Positions 1-5,778 of a stretch of DNA of 9,355 bases are shown one piece after another. Origin of the DNA: an uncultured Cytophagaceae bacterium (lineage in GTDB: Bacteria > Bacteroidota > Bacteroidia > Cytophagales > Spirosomataceae); NCBI GenBank assembly GCA_903837305.1, contig CAILUB010000263.1:1-9355 (forward strand), in the 5' to 3' direction. Under the pieces are notes generated by a model. The model made no database searches. It had not been told where the DNA came from and worked only from the letters and a program-made list of their open reading frames with translations. The translations under genes were made by a program, and so were the position numbers. Numbering within the stretch: the stretch's first letter is position 1; each line of letters starts with the position of its first letter.

Positions 1-537
1 GGGATGAAAATTTTTCTTTTGGAAACCAAAAATCAATAATAATAGACTGAAAAGAAGAGAAAAAGGAGGTAGATTCTTAGGTAAATTTACCTGCATCGCT
101 GTTGTAATTTCTAAAACTTCCGACCAATGGCTAACGAGAATGAACGACAAAATCCCGGAACCGAGACAAATCGTTTTGACTAGATTTAGCCAGTTATTTG
201 AAGAATCTACCGGATGTACATCCTCCATATCTCCGAAATGAAATACACTGATAGCGATGAAAATTATGAACCCCACCAGCGGTGAAATGAACCAAAGGGC
301 TGCATAGGCCAGCATGATACCCAGGTAATAAACGATAAAAGGCTTTAAATGAAAGGTGAGATTTTCTCTAGAAGCAATTTTTTGAGCAATTAAATGGTCG
401 CCTGCACCGTGCGGTATTCCAATGAGTAAAAGCAATGATCCACAAATTATTAGATCAATGGAGCTAGACCAAGGACCTAACAGTAAGTAGGCAGCTAGAT
501 AGATTAAAGTGACGAAGGCTCCAATATAGTTTTTCAA
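1..537 (-). CDS. blh: Brp/Blh-family beta-carotene 15,15'-dioxygenase, C-terminal part outside window
   Basis: This is an integral membrane enzyme that cleaves beta-carotene into two retinal molecules, the chromophore of microbial rhodopsins. The reverse strand stays open for 179 codons up to the left edge, so the gene is partial. Family signatures are visible: GIPHGAGDH at residues 40-48 (family G-x-PHGA-x-DH) and FHFGD at 99-103. Candidate iron-ligand histidines are His43, His48, His100 and His137. Hydrophobic helices lie at about 5-20, 28-42, 65-84, 87-100, 123-136 and 159-171. Full family members are usually around 280-330 residues, so somewhat more than half is seen. No ATG is available near the N-terminus. 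The chosen start is a TTG whose last two bases lie in the TGA stop of the lycopene cyclase gene (TTGA), which suggests translational coupling. An in-frame TAA just upstream limits other choices. The substrate is the product of the preceding gene, which strongly supports the assignment. Family identity is clear; enzyme activity is inferred. Confidence 0.9.
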   Translation of the reverse strand, partial: MKNYIGAFVTLIYLAAYLLLGPWSSSIDLIICGSLLLLIGIPHGAGDHLIAQKIASRENLTFHLKPFIVYYLGIMLAYAALWFISPLVGFIIFIAISVFHFGDMEDVHPVDSSNNWLNLVKTICLGSGILSFILVSHWSEVLEITTAMQVNLPKNLPPFSLLFSLLLLIFGFQKKNFHP

Positions 538-1637
538 CGTAACAGATGTTTAATGAAAAGGGGGATGTCTAATTGGGAAAGCAAACCTATGTCATTTAGT
601 AGCGAACTTTTATCGTCTAGAAAACGAAGAATCTTGGGAGTTTGAACTCTTGTAAACAGCCTATCCATCACTTCTGGAATTTTATTCATTTCGTTTTGCA
701 TGATTTTTAAAAGCATTTTATCATAAAAACGAAACCTTTTAGGCCCTTTTATGGAACGATTTTGGGCTCGATATATAGCATCTTGGTGCATTCGGGTAAA
801 GGCATATCCGGTGGAAGCTTTCATGTTTCCTCCTGCTGCGCCTATTGTGAAAACACGTCCATTTTTTATTAGTGTTTTGCCTCCCATCGGAATAGTTCCA
901 GCCTCAATGGATAGAATTTTATATTTCTGAGAGCCATAGTGCGTAGTTACATAGTTTTGCCAAATAGATTCATAGGCCTCTTTGTCATAAGGTAATTGTG
1001 TAAATACCGTGGTTTCAATTAGTGCTTTTGTTTTGCTAAAGGGTAATATATAATGGAATACAGCCATTTCTGGAGTAGAAACGGGTAGGCTGAAATCCAT
1101 TAAGGTCATAGAAGATTCGTCTAAAATAGGCTCTTCAAACTCAATGAATTTTCCACTAAAATGCTGGTAGATGAGTGCGGGATCTTCCGATTTCTGAGGT
1201 CTAGAATCAGCCACTCGCTTAGCATAGTAGGAGGAATTATCTTCACAAACAATGGAATGTAGATCGCCCCCTTCTTGTATTTCTTTTACCCAGCTTTTTA
1301 CTAATGTAATGTTCGGATTCGCTGGAATGAATTCAGTAAAAAAATAGTCAAAAAACCGATCGGAGGAGATATAATTATATTGAAGAGGAGTAATTTTCGA
1401 ATGTAAGGTTTTCCCAGAACTTGTTCTGTAGGTCATGGAATGCCATGATTTTTCGACTAAAAAGGGGAAGCAACTCGAGGATTTGTCCTCCCAAAAACAC
1501 CAGCTTTTCGTGGAACGATCTCCTGAATCCAGCAGTAAAATTTTTTGTTCAGGATCAACTTGTGTCAGTTCATATAATAACTGTAATCCGGATGCCCCTG
1601 CACCTATAATCGCAATATCGTATATGTGTGTAGGCAT
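534..1637 (-). CDS. crtY: Lycopene beta-cyclase (CrtY type)
   Basis: This FAD/NAD(P)H-dependent, membrane-associated enzyme cyclises both ends of lycopene to give beta-carotene. The 367-residue product has the usual CrtY length of about 370-390. It opens with a Rossmann dinucleotide-binding motif, IIGAGASG at residues 10-17. The diagnostic SWCFWE follows at 45-50 (family x-T-WCFWE), then DSRP at 144-147, QHFSGKFIE at 158-166, the MDF segment near 180, and FHYILPFS at 194-201. The C-terminal part has IPMGG at 249-253 and the flavin-contacting GAAGGNMKASTGYAF at 266-280. The start was set at ATG 1637. A TTG one codon upstream (1640) could also serve, but ATG gives the standard short N-terminus. 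The 3' end overlaps the retinal-forming gene by four bases, so the two form one operon. A small membrane-protein gene ends 63 bp upstream on the same strand. No gene for phytoene synthase or desaturase is in the window, so lycopene must come from a locus elsewhere. Confidence 0.95.
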   Translation of the reverse strand: MPTHIYDIAIIGAGASGLQLLYELTQVDPEQKILLLDSGDRSTKSWCFWEDKSSSCFPFLVEKSWHSMTYRTSSGKTLHSKITPLQYNYISSDRFFDYFFTEFIPANPNITLVKSWVKEIQEGGDLHSIVCEDNSSYYAKRVADSRPQKSEDPALIYQHFSGKFIEFEEPILDESSMTLMDFSLPVSTPEMAVFHYILPFSKTKALIETTVFTQLPYDKEAYESIWQNYVTTHYGSQKYKILSIEAGTIPMGGKTLIKNGRVFTIGAAGGNMKASTGYAFTRMHQDAIYRAQNRSIKGPKRFRFYDKMLLKIMQNEMNKIPEVMDRLFTRVQTPKILRFLDDKSSLLNDIGLLSQLDIPLFIKHLLR

Positions 1638-1700
1638 CAATATGATTATTGAAATAAAAAATTGTACAAATTAAACTAGAATTTTTGAAATTTGTTTAGC

Positions 1701-1892
1701 CTATCTGTATTTAGCGGCGTCGATGACTAGGCAAAGACCCGCTTGGAAAATGAGCAGGGCACCTGTTCCGTAATAGAACCAGTCACCCCCTTGAAATTTT
1801 GTGATTCCTGCGTCGATAGCCATGGAAAGTCCGCTCCCTGTCAGAATCAGGCCGAAGGATGCCTGAAGGATCCATTTTGATTTATTTTTCAT
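1701..1892 (-). CDS. Small two-helix membrane protein, function unknown
   Basis: I do not recognise this 63-residue protein. It has a basic N-terminus (MKNKSK) and two predicted membrane helices at about 8-28 and 38-58, joined by a short loop with QGGDW. The two helices look like copies of each other. Residues 14-29 and 45-60 align with a shared pattern of G-L near the middle and I-D-A at the end (GLSMAIDA versus GLCLVIDA). Each helix therefore carries an aspartate near its membrane boundary. The ATG at 1892 is unambiguous. The gene lies 63 bp upstream of the lycopene cyclase on the same strand with no hairpin terminator between them, so co-transcription is likely. That context hints at a role connected with pigment or rhodopsin membranes, but this is inference from position only. 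It could equally be an unrelated conserved small membrane protein. Confidence 0.72.
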   Translation of the reverse strand: MKNKSKWILQASFGLILTGSGLSMAIDAGITKFQGGDWFYYGTGALLIFQAGLCLVIDAAKYR

Positions 1893-1955
1893 TTTGGTGA
1901 ATGCATTTAATTCGGTGTATTTTACTAGATTTAATGGTATAAACCTATCTAAAAT
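1893..1955. promoter_or_regulatory. Divergent intergenic region between the small membrane protein and the sugar isomerase
   Basis: This 63-bp AT-rich gap separates two divergently transcribed genes and must hold or adjoin both promoters. There is no exact Bacteroidota TAnnTTTG -7 element on either strand. Near matches are TAGATTTA at 1926-1933 on the plus strand and TAGGTTTA on the minus strand at about 1940-1947. Neither has a well-spaced -33 TTTG. The promoter role is inferred from gene orientation. Confidence 0.35.
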
Positions 1956-2798
1956 ATGAAAAAATGCAGTTTACTATGCTTGCTGCTGCTTTCGCAGGTC
2001 ATTTTGGGGCAACAACGATTTAGCAAAGCATTGAAAGATATGCCAGGCGTTGTCTCATTTACGTTTAGAAATGATTTTAGCAAGGATGTCCCAGGGACCT
2101 TGGATTATATCAAGCAGATGGGCATTTCTAACATCGAGTTTTCGAATCTGTTCGGTAAAACGGCCGCTGAAATGAGAGCTTTGTTAGATGCGAGAGGGAT
2201 GGTTTGTACGAGTTATGGTGTTTATTATGATGCTTTGACGAATAAAACAGATGCGGTAATTCGAGATGCAAAGACGCTAGGTGCGGAATTTGTGCGGGTG
2301 GGAATGATTCCACACAAAGGTGAATTTACTGTTCAGCAGGCAGATGCCGCCGTGAAAGACTTTAATCGAGTGGGTCAACAACTAAAGGAGAATGGTATTG
2401 AATTCAGTTACCACAACCATGGTTACGATTTTACGCCATATGAAAACGGAACCTTGTATGACTATTTGATCCAACATACGAATCTGGATTACGTTTCCTT
2501 TGAACTTGATATCCTATGGGTACATCAATTTGGTCAAGATCCAGTGGCTTATCTGAAGAAATATCCGAATCGATTTAGGTTGATGCACGTGAAGGATTTG
2601 AAAAAGGGATTAGCTGTGGGATTGGATGTGAAGACTTCACCAGAAAACGATGTGCCTTTAGGTTCGGGTCAAATTGATGTTAAAAAAATCTTGAAGCAGG
2701 CTAAAAAGAGCTCCGTAAAGTATTATTATTTAGAAGATGAGAATTCAAATGCTCGAGCGCAGGTGCCACTTAGTATAGCTTATTTAAAGACTTTGTAA
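1956..2798 (+). CDS. Exported sugar phosphate isomerase/epimerase-like TIM-barrel protein
   Basis: The 280-residue product belongs to the xylose isomerase-like TIM barrel (AP_endonuc_2) superfamily, whose members isomerise, epimerise or dehydrate sugars and inositols with a divalent metal. A signal peptide is evident: MKKC, a leucine-rich core, and likely cleavage after LG at residue 18, leaving an N-terminal QQ. The protein is therefore predicted to be periplasmic, not cytoplasmic. Family marks are IEFSNLFG at 60-67, YHNHGYDF at 152-159, ELDILWVHQFG at 183-193, MHVKDL at 210-215, PLGSGQID at 234-241 and YLEDE at 258-262. By family precedent Asp185, His211 and Glu260 are the likely metal ligands, with His155 or Glu183 near the site. 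The substrate cannot be read from sequence. Exported homologues in Bacteroidota are often linked to glycoside or keto-sugar processing. The 3' end overlaps the convergent xylanase gene by 29 bp. It is not in an operon with any gene in the window. Confidence 0.87.
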   Translation: MKKCSLLCLLLLSQVILGQQRFSKALKDMPGVVSFTFRNDFSKDVPGTLDYIKQMGISNIEFSNLFGKTAAEMRALLDARGMVCTSYGVYYDALTNKTDAVIRDAKTLGAEFVRVGMIPHKGEFTVQQADAAVKDFNRVGQQLKENGIEFSYHNHGYDFTPYENGTLYDYLIQHTNLDYVSFELDILWVHQFGQDPVAYLKKYPNRFRLMHVKDLKKGLAVGLDVKTSPENDVPLGSGQIDVKKILKQAKKSSVKYYYLEDENSNARAQVPLSIAYLKTL

Positions 2799-3789
2799 GT
2801 TCGGTATAGGCTGGTTTTTTGGCATAATTCTCATCAAACAAAAGAGGGTATTCTTTCGGTCTCTTGAAATAACCGCGTAACCAGGAATCCTTATCTGAAA
2901 TGTTCCAAAAAGTGATGCCGTATTGTTGCTTCATCGGGATGCTTTGGAACGATTTGAAAAGAAATTTGTATAGTTCCATTTGAGCGGCTGAGGCTTTCTC
3001 ATCGTACACGAATTCAGGATTATTCTTCGGATTGACCGCTACGTCTACCTCTGAAAAATGAACGGCTAATCCTGTTTGAGCTGATTTAGTAATTACTTCC
3101 TCGATTTGTGTGCGCTTCGAATCTACATTAATGTGCATTTGCAAACCGATTCCGTGAATGGGAATTTGACGGCTTTTTAGATCCGCCACAAGGTTAAGAA
3201 TGGCCTGCATCTTTTTAGGATGGCCATCTTGTCCGTAATCATTGTAAAAAAGCGTGGCATTGGGATCTGCCTCGTGAGCCCAAAGGAGGCTTTTGGCAAT
3301 ATAATCGGGAATATGATCCGCCCAAAGAGAAGAACGCAAACTGCCGTCGTCTAAGAAGGACTCGTTCACCACATCCCATCCGGCTACTTTGCCCCTGTAG
3401 TGCCCCACGACGGTTTGAATATGATGCTTTAGTAGATCTTCCCAGGCTTTTTGATCGCCTTTGAAATCCTTCATCCACTGAGGGACCTGATTATGCCAAA
3501 CCAAGGTGTGCCCATGGATACGCTTGCCAGTCGCCGAAGCAAATGCCACAATTTCATCCCCTTTCGAGAAGTCAAAACGGTCGGCTGCCGGATGGACCAG
3601 CATCATTTTCATGTGATTTTCGGCGGTTATGCTTGTAAATTCATTGCTAGCGATGCCCCTATAGGCTTCGTTTTCAGAAAGTAATCGAGGATTCACAGAA
3701 GCGCCTAGGCGAAAGGCGATTGCGTCTTTTAATAAGTTTTGGGCGTTTACTAGGGTAGAAAGGCTTAGGAGTAAGACAATTAGTTTCAT
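2770..3789 (-). CDS. Secreted GH10 endo-1,4-beta-xylanase
   Basis: This retaining glycoside hydrolase of family 10 cuts internal beta-1,4 links of xylan. Residues 1-16 form a signal peptide ending VNA before Gln17, so the enzyme is exported to the periplasm or beyond. The 339 residues are essentially one catalytic (beta/alpha)8 domain. There is no carbohydrate-binding module, lipobox or C-terminal sorting domain. The GH10 signatures appear in order: TAENHMK at 55-61, HGHTLVWHNQVPQW at 92-105, WDVVNES at 138-144 with acid/base Glu143, FYNDYG at 181-186, GIGLQMHI at 213-220, HFSEVDV at 244-250 with nucleophile Glu247, and YGITFWNISDKDSW at 290-303. The catalytic set is complete. The gene starts 11 bp after the stop of the upstream lipoprotein hydrolase, so they are probably one transcript. 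Its last 29 bp overlap the end of the opposing sugar isomerase gene. No SusC/SusD pair is present in the window, so it is not in a visible polysaccharide utilisation locus. Confidence 0.96.
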   Translation of the reverse strand: MKLIVLLLSLSTLVNAQNLLKDAIAFRLGASVNPRLLSENEAYRGIASNEFTSITAENHMKMMLVHPAADRFDFSKGDEIVAFASATGKRIHGHTLVWHNQVPQWMKDFKGDQKAWEDLLKHHIQTVVGHYRGKVAGWDVVNESFLDDGSLRSSLWADHIPDYIAKSLLWAHEADPNATLFYNDYGQDGHPKKMQAILNLVADLKSRQIPIHGIGLQMHINVDSKRTQIEEVITKSAQTGLAVHFSEVDVAVNPKNNPEFVYDEKASAAQMELYKFLFKSFQSIPMKQQYGITFWNISDKDSWLRGYFKRPKEYPLLFDENYAKKPAYTELTKSLNKLY

Positions 3790-3800
3790 AGGAAGCAGGT

Positions 3801-4805
3801 TTATTTCCCATTTACTTTCTTAATGAACGAAATGACGCCGTTCATGTAGATTTTTTGGTCATCCCACATCGCTAAGTGGCTGCCGTTAGGACAATATAAA
3901 TAGGAGCCGTTTTGGACTAATTTACTTTGTTCCTCCATGGCCTTAGGATCCATCGTATCGTATTTTGCACCGATCATGAGGGTAGGTACGTAGATTTCTT
4001 TAAGACGGTTTTTGATATCCCATTTCTCCAAAAGTCCGCTAATTCCAAACTCACTCGGTCCTTGCATTCGAACATAAACGGCACTATTTCCATGCTTAAA
4101 GGTGCGATTCAAGGCATCTGGCCACTCATTTAAACGGCAAATATGTTTTTGGTAGAAATTAGGGATTAATAGTTCCATGTAGCGCGGATTATTGAAATCC
4201 TTTTTTGCCTCGATAGCTCTAACCTCTGCTAAAACTGTTGGATCCATTTGTTTCGCTAAAACCTCCTCTGCATACTTTCCATATTCAGGGGCACTTGCTA
4301 CCATATTAGATACCACAAGACCTTTGATATGCTTTTGGTATTTCAACGCATATTCCATGCCTAAAATGCCGCCCCATGAATTTCCTACTACATAAAAATT
4401 AGTGGAATCAGCACCAATGGCCTTACGCACCTGTTCCACCTCTTCCACAAATCGTTCCGTTTTCCAAAGGGTTGAGTCTGTGGGTTGATCACTGTAATAG
4501 GAGCCTAGCTGGTCGTATTCGTAGAATTCGAAGCCCTCTCTTTGGAAAAAAGTCTCAAAACATTCCATGTACTCGTGTGTCATCGCTGGACCACCATGTA
4601 ATAAGAGGATTTTGATCTTAGGGTTATTTCCAAAACGCTTTGTCCACACCTTAAAAGTACCGGCAGAGGTTTGAATAGGAATCATTTTAACCCCACCAGC
4701 TTCTAAGCTGTCAGAATAGGTGAAGTAGTTAGACACAGTTTCTCCGCTTTTCGTGCAGGAAGAAAGGGTAAAAATCGATAAGGCAATGAGTAATAGTTTG
4801 TTCAT
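3801..4805 (-). CDS. Lipoprotein alpha/beta hydrolase of the proline iminopeptidase type (peptidase family S33-like)
   Basis: The 334-residue protein has a lipoprotein signal, a hydrophobic core followed by LSSC with lipidated Cys17, so it should be membrane-anchored outside the cytoplasm. The rest is an alpha/beta hydrolase. The oxyanion-hole motif HGGP is at 70-73 and the EYDQLGSYYSDQP block at 96-108 corresponds to the DQRG-x-G-x-S segment of proline iminopeptidases. The nucleophile elbow GNSWGG at 141-146 places the serine at 143. Asp283 in GAKYDTMDP and His310 in NGSHLAMWD complete the likely triad. Such enzymes remove N-terminal proline from peptides or hydrolyse related amides. The exact substrate is not determinable here, and some relatives act on amino-acid amides or esters. 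A xylanase gene follows 11 bp downstream on the same strand. Upstream is a 120-bp gap with a near-consensus -7 motif (TATGTTTA on the minus strand, about 4820-4827), which may drive both genes. The ATG at 4805 is well supported by the signal peptide. Confidence 0.88.
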   Translation of the reverse strand: MNKLLLIALSIFTLSSCTKSGETVSNYFTYSDSLEAGGVKMIPIQTSAGTFKVWTKRFGNNPKIKILLLHGGPAMTHEYMECFETFFQREGFEFYEYDQLGSYYSDQPTDSTLWKTERFVEEVEQVRKAIGADSTNFYVVGNSWGGILGMEYALKYQKHIKGLVVSNMVASAPEYGKYAEEVLAKQMDPTVLAEVRAIEAKKDFNNPRYMELLIPNFYQKHICRLNEWPDALNRTFKHGNSAVYVRMQGPSEFGISGLLEKWDIKNRLKEIYVPTLMIGAKYDTMDPKAMEEQSKLVQNGSYLYCPNGSHLAMWDDQKIYMNGVISFIKKVNGK

Positions 4806-4880
4806 CGTTTTTTTTCTTAAACATAGTATTTCTAAGAAGTATATGAAAATTTTTGTTGTTCCTAAATCGGAAAAGGGAAC

Positions 4881-4906
4881 AAAAAAGACCCATTAAGGGC
4901 CTTTTT
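4881..4906 (-). terminator. Intrinsic terminator downstream of the two-repeat exported protein gene
   Basis: Read on the minus strand, an A-rich run and GGCCC pair with GGGTC and a run of six T. The GC core is CCC/GGG plus one further G-C pair, with one mismatch and a 5-base loop (ATTAA), flanked by AAAAA/TTTTT pairing. It begins 19 bp after the stop at 4926, which fits the end of that single-gene transcript. The A/T symmetry means it could also work in the opposite direction. Confidence 0.75.
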
Positions 4907-4925
4907 AAAAATGAAGTAAACAGAA

Positions 4926-5651
4926 TTACTTAGAAGATAAATCAGGTTGTAACGTCATATAGGTAGTTTCATTTTCTACCACATAGGTGCGCATGATAGC
5001 CATATCCTTCTCGTAGGCGCCTTTGCCATAAACTTCGTCGTAAGCAGTTTTTAGTGTAGACATTTCATCTAATTCTTTCCAGCCATTAGGGAAGCGGCGT
5101 GAGAAAACTAAGCGGTTTTGTCCAGATGTAGTGTAAGTAGCGATTTTCATACCTACTTTATCCCAAACCTTCGGTAAGCGCTTTATAACATCCCAAAACT
5201 CTTGGGCTGGTGCATATCGTATGGTAAGAAAATTTGAACGCACTTTATCCGTTACCTCTTTCATGGGGCTATTGCTGTATTCAGCTCTGTAAGTGATGAT
5301 TTCGCCACCAGTTACTCCCTCTAAAAAGGGGGAAACCTTTAGGTAGAAATCGCTTGCAGCTTCAGAGTTAGCTGTGGTAGCGCTTAAAGCGTCGCGTTGT
5401 TCCCAAGAAAGTCCACGGTTATAAATAGCAAGTACTTCATTATGGTGGCTTCCTCCAGTTAGATTGAAAACAATCCACGATAGAGGTGTGCCTGCTTTTC
5501 TGAATTTAGCTACATGGTTTTTTAATGCCTCATTAAATGCAGCTCGCTGGCCAGTTTTTACTTTGTAATACTGAAAGTTAGCAGTAGAGGCTTGAGCAAA
5601 GACTGCCACTGTTAACAAACAAAAGGAGGAAATTAGAATTAGTTTTTTCAT
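4926..5651 (-). CDS. Exported protein of two similar halves, possibly ferredoxin-like (ABM/NIPSNAP-like) domains; function unknown
   Basis: No specific family is recognised with certainty. The 241-residue product has a signal peptide ending VFAQ at about residue 20. The mature part appears to be two related halves, about 25-125 and 139-235. Each begins with a beta-strand-like stretch (NFQYYKV and NFLTIRY) followed by an amphipathic helix (AFNEALKNHVAKFRK and EFWDVIKRLPKVWDK). Two more strands come next (PLSWIVFNLTGG and KIATYTTSGQ), then a strand with NEVLAIYNRGLSW versus NRLVFSRRFPNGW. Each half ends in a helix and a final strand (GGEIITYRAEY and AIMRTYVVENE). This order resembles dimeric alpha-beta barrel proteins such as ABM or NIPSNAP, but fused in tandem and exported. 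The gene stands alone, with its own terminator, and is divergent from an AraC-type regulator across a 127-bp gap. Control by that regulator is plausible but unproven. Confidence 0.82.
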   Translation of the reverse strand: MKKLILISSFCLLTVAVFAQASTANFQYYKVKTGQRAAFNEALKNHVAKFRKAGTPLSWIVFNLTGGSHHNEVLAIYNRGLSWEQRDALSATTANSEAASDFYLKVSPFLEGVTGGEIITYRAEYSNSPMKEVTDKVRSNFLTIRYAPAQEFWDVIKRLPKVWDKVGMKIATYTTSGQNRLVFSRRFPNGWKELDEMSTLKTAYDEVYGKGAYEKDMAIMRTYVVENETTYMTLQPDLSSK

Positions 5652-5666
5652 GGCTTAATCATGTTT

Positions 5667-5691
5667 AAGGTGAAGACCAAATTTTCACCTT
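5667..5691. promoter_or_regulatory. Perfect 8-bp inverted repeat between divergent genes, candidate operator
   Basis: The arms AAGGTGAA (5667-5674) and TTCACCTT (5684-5691) are exact reverse complements around a 9-bp spacer. The element lies 16 bp upstream of the minus-strand exported protein start and about 90 bp upstream of the AraC-type regulator. On the minus strand it overlaps AAAATTTG (5678-5685), a one-mismatch version of the -7 element, which suits a repressor or activator site. It could also be a 5'-UTR hairpin of the minus-strand gene. Function is inferred. Confidence 0.45.
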
Positions 5692-5718
5692 TTACTTGAT
5701 TCTGGGAGATAATTTAAC

Positions 5719-5749
5719 TTGTATTTTGTCCATTTTTAGGTAATTTTTG
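5719..5749 (+). promoter_or_regulatory. Candidate promoter of the AraC-type regulator gene
   Basis: A TTG at 5719-5721 and AATTTTTG at 5742-5749 are separated by 20 bp. This matches the Bacteroidota -33/-7 layout (TTG, about 19-20 bp, TAnnTTTG) with one mismatch in the -7 element. It lies 29 bp before the ATG at 5779. The region is AT-rich, so chance matches are possible. Confidence 0.4.
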
Positions 5750-5778
5750 TCTATAATTCAGAAGTTAACCATAAAATT

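Noticed and set aside
1435..1674. Plus-strand open frames antisense to crtY (also the one at 1421-1609)
   Set aside because: They lie wholly or almost wholly on the opposite strand of a clear crtY gene, have no recognisable domain and low-complexity composition; best explained as shadows.
1666..1695. Inverted repeat ACAAATT...AATTTGT between the small membrane-protein gene and crtY
   Set aside because: Seven AT-dominated base pairs with a long spacer and no T-tract; expected by chance in this composition and not a convincing terminator or operator.
1..1892. A rhodopsin gene within the carotenoid region
   Set aside because: No frame shows a seven-helix opsin with a Schiff-base lysine; the 63-residue protein has only two helices. 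Rhodopsin is predicted elsewhere, not here.
2799..2825. T-run at 2815-2820 after the sugar isomerase as a terminator
   Set aside because: Only a 4-bp weak stem precedes it and the sequence is coding for the xylanase on the other strand.
3239..3684. Open frames on both strands inside the xylanase gene
   Set aside because: The GH10 frame has complete motifs throughout; the others are Arg/Ser-rich or lack any family feature.
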